Shown piece by piece: positions 11,631-21,820 of a stretch of DNA of 64,000 nt. This stretch comes from Camillea tinctor (lineage: Eukaryota; Ascomycota; Sordariomycetes; Xylariales; Xylariaceae). Made by a program: the position numbers and the translations under genes. Where the stretch lies: the NCBI GenBank assembly GCA_022578605.1, contig MU394130.1:1-64000 (forward strand). Direction: 5' to 3'. Positions within the stretch are counted from its first letter, which is position 1; every line of letters starts with the position of its first letter. The notes beneath the pieces were generated by a model, which saw only the letters and a list, made by a program, of their open reading frames with translations, was not told where the DNA came from and did not search any database.

Positions 11631-13611
11631 ATGCCACAGCCTTGGTTAAACGTGGCAGCGGCAGGCCGTGTTCGTGTACCTGCGGCATGTACCAAAGCAT
11701 CCCCTATATGTATATCTCACCTTATAACCAAAGCTACCCCGCCTCTTCCCTGCTTTACTTCCCCCACCATCTCCATCAACACCACACCCACGATACCCAC
11801 GATACGCAGGTTTGCGACAACCACGAGAGCGCCAACAGCCAACCCCTTGTCAATAAACTCTATTTCTTCTTCCATTACCGGTTCCACAACCATGGCGAAT
11901 ATTGACGTGGAAACTATCCTCAAGGGCAAGTACCCGGCTAAGGCCCACGCCAAGCGCGTCGTCGAGTACGTCCGCGCCAAAGTTCCCGATGCCACCGGCG
12001 TGCTCTATGTCGAGGGGCAGACCGAGAAGATGATAGAAGATTGTGACGAGCCTGTTCCCTTTCGGTATGACATGGTATAGGTTATACAATACCTAACTAC
12101 CTTTATCTTCCCATCTCTTGAACACCCACACTGACCGATATTCCAATTACCTACCAGACAGCGGAGGGCTTTCATGTACTTGACCGGCGTTGATTTGGCT
12201 GGCTGCTCCCTGATCTATGACATGGAAACCGATACATCCTCTCTCTTTATCCCACCCGTAGATCCCGAGTCCGTTATCTGGTCCGGCCTACCCCTGAGCC
12301 CCCAAGAAGCTCTTGAGAAATACGACGTCGACGTAGTCCTCCCTTCCACTGAGCTCAACCCGACCCTCGCTAGATTGGGTGGCAGGAGTGATAAATCTAC
12401 TATCTTCGCCATCGCTGACCGCGTCTCCACTGCCGTCACATTTCTCGAGTTCACCAACAAGAACTTCTCTGTCCTGTCCGAAGCCATTGACGAATGTCGT
12501 GTTGTCAAGGATGACTACGAGGTTGCCCTCATCAAGAAGGCCAACGAGATCAGCGGCGCCGCCCACCGCGCTGTGATTGAGAATGCAAAGAAGGTAAAGA
12601 ATGAGTACGAGCTTGAGGGTGTCTTCATCGGCAGTTGTCTCCGCCAAGGGGCCAAGAACCAAGCCTACCCGAGCATCGTCGCCAGTGGCCAAGCTGCTGC
12701 CACTCTGCATTACGTGCACAACGACCAGGACTTGGGGGGTAAGGACCTGCTGCTCTTAGACGCGGGCGCTGAGTGGAGAACATATGCTGCTGACATCGTG
12801 AGTGCCATAAGTGGTTCATTGCCTTTCTTCTCATGTTGACATGACTACCATGTATATGTACTAACTAACAAAAACCCTAGACGAGGACGTTCCCGATCTC
12901 GGGCAGGTTCACTGAACAGTCGCGTGCCATCTACGAGATCGTCCTCGAGATGCAAACCAAGTGCATTGCGATGCTCAAGGCAGATGTGCCATGGGAGGAG
13001 GTACATCTGCAAGCACACCGAACCCTCATCGACGGTCTATTATCTTTAGGTATCCTTAAAGGCGACAGGAAAGAGATCCTCGAGTCTAGAACCAGCGTTG
13101 CATTCTTACCTCACGGCCTAGGGCACTACCTAGGAATGGATACGCACGACACTGGCGGGCACCCGAACTATGCGGATCCGGACCCGATCTTTAGGTATTT
13201 GAGGGTCAGGATGGCCTTGCCAGAAGGCAGCGTTATCACCGTTGAGCCTGGTGTAAGTTCCCATCCGACTTTGACTATTGATGAAGGTGGAGTTAACAAA
13301 GGAGGAAAGATCTATTTCTGCGAATACATCATTCGGCCGTACCTGGAGAACCCGAAACATTCCAAGTATATCGATGAGAATGTTCTGAATAACTACTGGA
13401 GCGTTGGTGGCGTGAGGTGAGTCTATTACTTTCTATGCCCCCTCCCCCGGCTGCACCTGTCCCTTCTTTGAAGGTCTACAGACACAAGAGTCGTGTTACT
13501 AACCATAACAGAATTGAGGACAACCTGCTCATCACAAAGAATGGGTCGATCAACTTGACTGATGTCGTCAAGGACCCTGATGAGCTGGAGAAGCTTATAC
13601 AGGGTAGCTAG
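11631..13611 (+). CDS. pepP: Xaa-Pro aminopeptidase (M24B metallopeptidase), pepP type
   Basis: Removes N-terminal residues preceding proline. Five exons fit: 11631-12064, 12158-12797, 12881-13252, 13310-13416 and 13512-13611, giving 550 residues from the first ATG or 463 from the internal ATG at 11892. The 463-residue form matches the length I expect for fungal pepP. An AMP_N-like N-terminal domain precedes the pita-bread catalytic domain. Its five metal ligands are visible (short-form numbering): D259 and D270 in [19 protein letters not shown]353 in HGLGHYLG, E393 in TVEPG and E433 in RIEDN. The 57-nt segment 13253-13309 is in frame and has no stop, but it interrupts the conserved EPG-IYFCEY junction and carries GTAAGT and AAG ends, so I read it as an intron. 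The 87-residue N-terminal extension is Ser/Thr/Pro-rich with an IRRFAT stretch and may be a mitochondrial pre-sequence or translated leader. It is convergent with the carboxypeptidase gene. Confidence 0.9.
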
Positions 13612-14126
13612 AGAGTCTATGCGGAGGGGTATATGATGAAGTAATGAACGACTCGATGACGACGAGCATCAATATCAAAGCGTATAGATATCGCTGTAAA
13701 CTGGATAGACAGTTATACAGCTGTGAGAGGCTTATTTATAAAGAGGACATATGAATCAAAGACATTTTGGTTGTCACTTTCGTTATTACTGTGTTGTTGA
13801 ATAAGATATAGTTCCTGTCTGCCTCAGTGATGCTCACCAGCATTTCATTTTATTCCTGTTCTATTCAGGTCATCCGCCTGCAATAGGGGACACATAGACA
13901 GGAGGCTAAACTAAACCATGTGCAGACATGGAATATATATACGCGGCAAATATCAACTGATACATTAAATATATTGTCATTAGATGTTGCATCATGACTC
14001 GTGTAAGCTATCGCTTTATTGATCATCATTCTCCCCTTTCGCTTACATTGCGCATTTCTAGCTATTCCAAGCATTATTACATCGTGATGACTCCCTACCA
14101 GACAGCTCAAGAAACAAGAAAAGAAA
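13612..14126. other. Convergent intergenic region
   Basis: About 515 bases between the stops of the aminopeptidase (+) and the carboxypeptidase (-). AT-rich, with no credible gene. It should hold both 3' untranslated regions and poly(A) sites. Confidence 0.6.
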
Positions 14127-15911
14127 TCATGTCCAGCGGCGGTGGCGCATGATCCGCGATTTCTTCATGCTCCTCCGCAGTAAGGCAGCCTGCGTTGAGG
14201 GCGCAGGCCACGGCGGGCCCGGCACGTTCTTCACCGTGTCGTAGGTCGCGTTCGCGGGCACCACATCCCACTGGACCGTCGCATTGCCCTCGCGGTAGGT
14301 GCTCTTCTTGGTGCCGGACGTCAAGTACAGCCCGTCGGCGGTGCCGTTGCCGGCGTTGGTGACGGGCTTCTCGCCCGTCTCGATGTCGAAGCCCTTGATG
14401 GCGCGCTCGAAGTACTCGAGCGACGCGAGCGGCTGGTAGAACGGCACCTCGTGCCCGCTCTCGTAGATGCGCGTGAAGCTGAACTTGCCCGCCTGCTTGA
14501 CCTGCCCGTGCGTCACGTTGTCGCTCGTCACCACGTCGGCGTACCCCGCGTCCGCGAACCCGGCCGCGCCCACCGACTCCGCTACCACCTCCCCGCCCAG
14601 CCAGTTGCAGTTGTAGTCCGCGTCGCCCGCGTACAGCGCCACCGTCACGTTGCGCGAGAGCAGGTACCGCAGCGCGGCCACCGTGCCCGACCGCCGCGCG
14701 TCGTCGCCCGTGCTGCTGAACGCCGCGCTCACCGCGCGGCTGCTCGTCGAGAAGTTGACGTACGCCCCGATCGCGGACTGCACCGCCGGCGTGTTGAGGT
14801 ACTCGGCGTAGAACCCGTAGGGGAACGGATCCGGCACCAGCTCCCGCACGTCGTACTCGTCGCGCTCCAGCAGGTCGTCGTACACCGACTCCACGTGCGA
14901 GGCGCAGAAGTCGTCCGCGTACTGGCACACGTCGTCGCGGCCCGTGGCGTCGCACTCGAGGAGCCGGTCCAGGCAGTTGCCCGGCCCGTACATGTTGTTG
15001 TAGAACATCTCGGCCGCGCTCGCGTTGAAGGGCGCGTAGTCGTACGTGTTGCCGGGGAACACGCTGAAGTTGTAGTACGCCTGGTACTGCACGATGGGGT
15101 CGTACCACCCGTTGCCGATGAGCACGGTCTCGAGCCGGATCTCCTTGGCGCCCGCGGGCAAGTCGGCGTTCTGCGACTCGATGTACGCGTTGAACACTGG
15201 CCCGTAGTGGCCCCCGTAGCTCTCCGTCGCGAAGTGGAACCCCGAGCGCGCGTACTGCGGGAACGCCCCCATGAACCCTTGCAGCGTCTTCCAGAAGTTG
15301 GGCGCCGCGCCCGCGGTCGAGTTGACGGTCTGCGTCAGGTCCGGGTCCGCGTACGTGCCGCAGGACCCGGCGGGAGCGTACTCGGGGCAGAGCGTGGTGC
15401 CATCGGTCTCGGGCAGCATGATGATGTGGCCGTCGTCCGTGGTGTACCCGTCGACGGGGGTCGAGTAGGAGAAGCCGACCTGGGTGGGCTGGTCGATGAA
15501 GAGGAGGTTGCTGGCGTTGGACCAGGAGTACGGGTTGTTGTAGACGTTGCCGTAGTAGTCGACGCCGCAGGGGCCGAGCTCCTCGAAGAGCCCGATCATG
15601 GAGCTCGAGCCAGGCCCGCCGTTGATCCACACCGTTAGGGGCGCCTCCGTGGCATTCTGGTTCCGCGCCTCGAAGAACCAGAAGAACACGTGCTCGTCTG
15701 CGCTCACGTCTGCGTACCCCGAGAAGCTTTTCACGTTCGGGTCCTGTTCGCACGTCCCCGCCGGGACCTCCTTGTACCGAACCGGTACGCCCGCATAGCC
15801 TTGCACTTCCTTCAGGTCGGTCGGGGCTGGGACGAATTGGCCCTGCACCACGGCCGAGAGGGTGGCACCGAGGGTTACGAGCCGTGCAAGCGACGGTGAT
15901 GATGACGCCAT
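14127..15911 (-). CDS. Secreted serine carboxypeptidase, peptidase family S10
   Basis: A single-exon gene of 594 residues that releases C-terminal amino acids, acting in the secretory pathway or outside the cell. The start at 15911 is chosen because it begins a clean signal peptide (MASSSPSLARLVTLGATLSA, cleavage after about VVQG); a further in-frame ATG at 15968 would put 19 extra residues in front. Family marks are WINGGPGSSS (oxyanion region), catalytic Ser at about 231 in ATESYGGHYGP, catalytic Asp near 430 in AGDADYNCNW, and catalytic His at about 487 in YESGHEVPFYQP. Many NxS/T sites fit a glycoprotein. The tail is basic with no GPI signal or membrane segment. Third-position GC is very high, which creates long false frames on both strands. 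Substrate preference cannot be read. Confidence 0.92.
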   Translation of the reverse strand: MASSSPSLARLVTLGATLSAVVQGQFVPAPTDLKEVQGYAGVPVRYKEVPAGTCEQDPNVKSFSGYADVSADEHVFFWFFEARNQNATEAPLTVWINGGPGSSSMIGLFEELGPCGVDYYGNVYNNPYSWSNASNLLFIDQPTQVGFSYSTPVDGYTTDDGHIIMLPETDGTTLCPEYAPAGSCGTYADPDLTQTVNSTAGAAPNFWKTLQGFMGAFPQYARSGFHFATESYGGHYGPVFNAYIESQNADLPAGAKEIRLETVLIGNGWYDPIVQYQAYYNFSVFPGNTYDYAPFNASAAEMFYNNMYGPGNCLDRLLECDATGRDDVCQYADDFCASHVESVYDDLLERDEYDVRELVPDPFPYGFYAEYLNTPAVQSAIGAYVNFSTSSRAVSAAFSSTGDDARRSGTVAALRYLLSRNVTVALYAGDADYNCNWLGGEVVAESVGAAGFADAGYADVVTSDNVTHGQVKQAGKFSFTRIYESGHEVPFYQPLASLEYFERAIKGFDIETGEKPVTNAGNGTADGLYLTSGTKKSTYREGNATVQWDVVPANATYDTVKNVPGPPWPAPSTQAALLRRSMKKSRIMRHRRWT

Positions 15912-17934
15912 CGTGGGGGGAAAGGAGGAGGGGAGAAAAAAAGAAACGAGAGCAAGGGAAATTTTCACTTTTTTTTTTCGCTCAACACGTCAATATACGT
16001 GGGAGAGGGGAAAACCAGGAGATCATGAGGTTCTTTTTCGCGAACCATGCAGGAAAGGGAAAAGTAAAAGTAGAAGCAAGAAGGCCAGTCACTTTATATA
16101 GGTAGTATACTTATTTATATAACCTAGCAAGCTGCAGGTACAACTACCTACGATACACGGATATACCGGTGCGGTCAGTCCCCCTTTGATCGACACTGTC
16201 TCCCGTCCCCCCATCCAACCCCCCCCCTAGCCCATCATAGGCACCCAGTTGCCAAGATTGGTGTTTACTACCGACGATCTCCATGTCCGTGCAACATGGT
16301 AGAGGATCTCGCCTACCTAGTCTTTCTCGTGTTGTAGTGGTCCTCGTAGTACTTATATGTACAACTAAGGGCAAGCTATGCATGATGAGATCTGGTTTCT
16401 GCCCACCTTTCTATAATAGGCATCTAGATTCCCTTTTCTTTTTTTCTCTTCTTCTTATCGCTTTCGGTTACTACCCCCATTTCTATGCCTGCACGCCGAG
16501 AAGCTTCTTGCTTAGCACGGACTGGCTAGAAAAGCTTAGTAGTAGCTAAGTAAGACATGGGCCATGGGTGGATGTGATGATGCCCATGTCAGGTACCCTA
16601 CATATTAGACATACCTACCTACATTAAACCTAACCTAACTTCACCTAGTCCTAGTAAGCACTTATCTACCTAGGTTAACCTGAGGTGCTAGCTAGAATCG
16701 CCGGTTAGAACAGATAGACATTCGGGATAGATACCCCTGCTATTCAAAGACTTGAGCATTGACTTACAACGTATTGGGCGGATGTTTTTTCCCCCCTGTC
16801 AGGTACCTACGGAACGCGCTAGACACCACACCATACCATAATAGGTGTAGTTTCGTCCAGGGTTTTCAACAGGTACATCCAGCTGTCTAACTTACACCGC
16901 TTTAATTTCAAACCATTTAAATTCAATTCCAATTTATCTTTGCAACTTTACAGCTTCATTTCTCGTCCATTTGGCATTAGTTTTTGGATTTGATTTTTTT
17001 GCTAGCTTTTTTTTTAATTGCTGTGTTTATATTGATTTTTTCCTTTTACGTGGATGGGTAAAAGAGGCTTAAGAGGCGCTGCCAAATAAGTATTGTATGG
17101 AGCTATTAGCCTCCATGCCAGCGAGATGTAAAGCCGTAATTGAAGCTTTTAGGATGCATATTAATTGGTAATATAGATGGTGTAGTTGGAGTTTTTTTTT
17201 TTGTAGGGTCCTTGTTTTATAGGGCCCTTTTTTTTCTATAAAAATATTTATTCATTGTCATCTATTAGTGTGATGCCATATAGATTAGTATGGAGGGGCA
17301 CTATATCTTACAAGTACTGAATATGTGGGGCGAATGTCCGTGCACAAGGGTGGTACTTAGCCAATTGAAAAAACTTACCCCCAATAGGTTGTACACAATA
17401 ATATGTAGTGAACACAGGATAATGTACAATGCGCGGAACTAGTCGGTTCGTACCGATCATTCCGATAAACGCTCAAGCAATTGTGAATATTATTTCGAGC
17501 TATGTATAATATCTCTTCACCTAGACAGCAAGGGCAAAGCGCCTTCGCACGATTCTAGACTAGGTTTATATTAATATGTTCCCAGTCAATGAACAATTGC
17601 TATTTGAACCCTGATTTTCAATAACTAGCTGAGTAACATATACACAGAATCACGTAGGTCAGTATTATTTATAACTCTAGCTACGTGAGGTGGGGACTCC
17701 AACGAGGCATATCCTACATAATATACCTAGAAGAAGTCTTATTCTGAGCAGTCTTTTAAATAATTCTTCAACACCAATAATCTTTAACATGGTAAATTGT
17801 ACTTCTACTGTAGTAATGGGGGGGGGGGGGGGGGGGGTTAAAAGCAAGCCCGACACAATCTCCTTAACTACCCAAAATCAAACGAAACCCCTTTTCTCTT
17901 TCATCCCTCTCCTAATTCCCCTTCGAATGTCATA
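15912..17934. other. Intergenic region upstream of the carboxypeptidase
   Basis: Holds the carboxypeptidase promoter at its left end, then TACCTA-rich sequence (16600-16680) and AT-rich DNA with T runs. A run of 20 G lies at 17818-17837. No frame has support. Confidence 0.5.
17818..17837 (+). repeat. Poly-G run (20 nt)
   Basis: Uninterrupted G homopolymer on the + strand. Length may be unreliable, since other long G/C runs in this window sit at assembly gaps. Confidence 0.85.
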
Positions 17935-18620
17935 CTATCCTCGTGTGCATAATCCGTTTAGGTAGATCACCAAGCTCGTGAGAACCTCGCCGCTAACAAC
18001 GCCGTCGTGACGCTTTCTGCAGACGACATGTACACCTAGGAGCAGCAGCAGGAGGTGTGTGTCGTGCCACTGCCGCCGCTTCTGCTGGTAGTATTCGTAG
18101 CCTGGGCTCTTGAGCCCTCGGTGGCGATCTCGATAGTAGTAGTTGTACCTAGTTGTAGTGGTGGTGATTTTAGTCGTAGGATCTGTCTCTGCCGTTCTGG
18201 TGTAGGAGTAGCTGGTATCGAAGTCGATCTTGGAATGTTTGTAGTAGTCAGTATAGCTGCCGGATAGTGATGTAGTCTTCGTAGTTGTAGTTGTAGTTGC
18301 AGTTGCAGTCGTAGTCGTGGATTTTGAGGGAATGGCTTTGTTGCTGCTGGGGGCTGCGGTGCTTGTCAGGGTAAGAGGCCTACTTGACAATTCGCTCGAA
18401 GTCTCGATCTCAGTTTCAGTCACCAGAGGGGTGACCTTGGTTGGGTTGCCCATCGGGTTGGTGATCATTGTCAATGTTAACATAAACTGCGGCGTCTAAG
18501 TGTTAATAAAATAATAGCCTTGAAGACAAGCAGTTATTCGGTCTTGCGGTGACAGCAGCTTCTCCTTCTTCAGCCTCGCTAACAGCTATAGCGATCGCCG
18601 TCAAGGTAAGAGTCTAGATT
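17935..18620 (-). pseudogene. Decayed Thr/Ser-rich secreted protein gene (candidate)
   Basis: Read on the minus strand, the segment just upstream of 18483 encodes a hydrophobic stretch (LTAIAIAVSEAEEGEAAV) followed by TARPNNCL, which resembles the signal-peptide end and mature start of fungal secreted Thr-rich proteins. The frame is then broken by stops. Downstream a different frame gives a long Thr-rich tract (TTTTATATTTTTTKTT) and then degenerates into Tyr/Arg-rich sequence. The pieces are in the right order but not in one frame, so I call a relic. No family can be assigned. Confidence 0.35.
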
Positions 18621-19560
18621 GTGTTATTATGTCTTTCTTCATTATGGCAAAGTATATTTATGGTTGCCAGAGTTCTATTTAAGCTAATCATAGCATTTGT
18701 TACCGTATATGTGTACTATATATTCGGATTAGCATTGTCCTGCCTACAAGATCATCTTGAGATGCTATGGGATGGAGCCCGCGGCTGGCAGGTGGGGGTA
18801 TAATCTACACACTCATAGAGTTGGTTATTCTCAGTGTGCAATTGGCACTCGATGTGGAACATATTCCCGTTATGAAGAGAAAGTCCTTCTAATCATAGAC
18901 CTATTATGGCCGACATATACGTTGCTACTGCTGTTGCTGATCTGGTCGCTGTGGTTGAGCTGGTAACCGTTGAGGCATGCATTGCCAAGTTTGTCAATTC
19001 CCTGGAGCTATAGGTTAAGGATGTCCATGGTAGCGTTTGTACAAGTCTTGTTAGTCTTGGTTTGAGTTGCGCTATGAGTGTTGGTTTTCAGGGGTTAAAT
19101 TAATATACATTTTGTGATATATTGTGAAATTTAATGGTCCTTTGATATCAAAATATAACAGTAGAAGTTGCTATCACGGTCCAATAGCTGTGTGCCCTAC
19201 TAGAGGTAGCCATGATGGTTGAATAGGTATCAGCTTGAGCCGCTCTTTAAGTATATGCTGACTTAGGCGTAGACATCACTGCCAATGTAATAGAACGCCA
19301 GCCATAATTAATAATGCCTCAAGATGGTGTTTGGTTATGGGCATCCTTTGTTAGCTACCATACCTTCCCCCTTTTCGCTTCTAGAGACACCAACTATTCC
19401 ACCTCTACTCTACTCGCCACCGTGTCCATTATAATCAGAGACGTTCCTAGTTGTTACGGCACTAGTAATCGGGAAGGCTGAGGATGCAGTGGTCTTAGTA
19501 AAATGGTATTCGGAGTATAATGTAGAACTACTCCATGAAAAGTCTAAGCTCACACCGCAG
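18621..19560 (-). pseudogene. Further Ser/Thr-rich coding relics on the minus strand (candidate)
   Basis: Two minus-strand patches, around 18900-18980 (ASTVTSSTTATRSATAVAT) and around 19400-19510 (FTKTTASSAFPITSAVTT), have the composition of a Ser/Thr-rich cell-surface protein but are separated by stops and unrelated sequence. They may be part of, or a second copy of, the relic immediately downstream. Support is compositional only. Confidence 0.25.
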
Positions 19561-21820
19561 AGGGATAAAAGTCTAGGCTAATATATAGTAAGGAGCTTAA
19601 GATGGTAGGGCAAAGGATGTAGGCAGGATAAGAGAGATTTTGGCACCTGTGGATATCCATGGTCACATCAAAATAGATCGACATAACCTTTACATTTGTC
19701 AAGCTAACTATGTGCAGCCTCATCGACCCAGGACGCACAAGCATACCTAAAGCATAAGCTTCAATGAAAATCCCAACATCAGCATTTAAAGAGTGAACAA
19801 ATTGTGATGGTAAACAAAGGATTTTAACAAATGTACCTATTTACGTTATATCTATGGTGGACGGCGACCTCGGCTAGGAAAATAGCACTGTTTGAGAGAA
19901 TGTTAACATCCTAACATTTCATCATGTTGTGGTAAGACCAGCATACACCAGGGACAAGCTCTTAAACTTTAAATGATAACATGTGCACTACTAATATTTT
20001 GAAGAAAAGATGTGGGAAACATTGAAAAGAACACCAGTCTGTCAAGAACTTTTGGAGGAACAAAATTCATGAAAACTGCGAATACATTATTCAAGGCAAC
20101 TCAAAAGGGGGTTGATATAAAATGGTGTAGACCTCCATCGCTATCCAATATTAGCCCAATTTGGAATGTGAAAAGGTACATTAGAAAGATACAAAGTTTT
20201 GTTTTCCAAAAACCAGCAAATATGAAATTTCTAATCCGAATCTTTCAAATGAGGAGAAAGGTTCTCTCATCACTGCCTACATAAACATTGACTACATAGA
20301 CAATCCACGTACACATCAATGTATATTTACGAAATAAATAGCTCCTGAGTACCCGGACATTGAGCTACGTCTCCGTGACTCTTAGATAATTCACTAATAT
20401 AAATAAAAATTTCTCTATTCTATAGTGATTACCTTTAGTTTGCCATGTGTTATCATATGAAACAAGGCCACCTAAAGCTCTTAGTAGGTATCCAACAACA
20501 CTCCAATATTATCTAGAACGTGAAGAGTTCCGGAGTATTTGTTCAATATCGATGACTTAAACTTTAAATATCTAGGAAGGCTGCCTGTTAAAATTGAATA
20601 GATGTTTAGCTCAAATTATCTAAAGAATTCAGCTTGATAGTATAACCCAACCTAAACCATCTTAAGAAATTCTTGCTTGGATGTTTGTCTAGAATATATG
20701 TAAGTTCAACTATTTAATACCCCATAAGCTCCTTGATAGACTCATTTAAACTTGGTACGTTCTTAAGTTAATATTTATTGGTTAAAGTAAACTAGCTATT
20801 AGTATAAACCCTCTACTGGATTTATGTTGCCCCAAGATGAATTTTCCCGAGAGGATCCTGATTATAAATAATGGCTACATTTAGAATAATATCTAATACC
20901 AGATGGCTTTCAGTAAAGTGGTGATTAGCATTAACATGATAAACTAGAGTTATTGTGCCATATTTAATTGCAAGGACTGATACAAGAGATTTAGCATGTA
21001 TAACTCAAATATATTAGCAGGGAGTAGATAGAGGAATATTAACGAGCGATAAAAGAGCATTATTTTCATACATGCAGATCGGTAGATTAGAAGGCCTTTG
21101 AAGCCAGAGTGAATTGTAGTAATTTAAAAATAGAAAGTATTGACTGCTACTATTCATGAACATTGAATTTACCACGATTACTATATTGCTTCTAAAAGGG
21201 TCGTCGAGCTGGGTTCCTTAATCCCTTTAAGATGGCATTTTCCACCCAAAGTAACAGTACCCTATTATTTATCCAAGTTACCTAGTTTTAGTATTGTGGA
21301 AGGCTTAGGTATATTTCCATATTGCTTCCTTATTATTTATTAAGATTTCTTGAGACGGGAAAACTCTTATCGTCTCAGTTGTAGCTAATTAAATACCCAT
21401 AGCGACGGAAGTAAGGGGTAAAATCTAGTAATAATGAATTAAGAAGATACAGGACAATTATATAGAAAGGAAACGTTTATTGTATACATCAACTCCCTGT
21501 ACAAGAGTTATAAGTTGCAATGCTTATACCGAGAGAGTATTAATTATACTCAAGTCATTCAACCCATATTGCTTAACTTTAAACATGTCTTTATCATTAA
21601 GTGTTCATATACTTAATAAATTCTTACAACTTAACCAAAAAAAACTATAGAGAAATTTTGTCCAAAAAATCTACGTCCTGGCTCATACATACTACAAACA
21701 TAGAAACCCATGAAACTTGACTAGATCGATGTGAATATGCAGGCCTTGCATCTCTCTCGATAGCGTCGTGCCCTGAGAAAGGACCGTTAACGATCGAAAA
21801 CATAGATCTAGCAGGCTTAA
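19561..21820. other. AT-rich segment, no gene recognised
   Basis: Markedly AT-rich, dense in TA-containing words and in-frame stops on both strands. The one longer frame (20012-20284) has no recognisable motif. The appearance fits an old mutated repeat, possibly altered by repeat-induced point mutation, but no terminal repeats or transposase/reverse-transcriptase motifs could be read. Confidence 0.4.

Noticed and set aside
13253..13309. Reading the 57-nt segment as pepP coding sequence
   Set aside because: It interrupts a conserved catalytic junction and has canonical splice ends; removing it restores the family-typical length.
14451..15638. Long plus-strand frame (395 codons) antisense to the serine carboxypeptidase
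   Set aside because: Arg/Val/Ala-rich translation without domains; it is the expected shadow of a gene with very GC-rich third positions.
14107..15753. 548-codon minus-strand frame overlapping the carboxypeptidase
   Set aside because: Arg-rich shifted-frame reading of the same gene; all catalytic motifs lie in the other frame.
16613..16680. CCTAACCTAAC words resembling telomeric repeat
   Set aside because: Only a few imperfect units; the fungal telomere unit is TTAGGG/CCCTAA, and this fits the general TACCTA-rich background.
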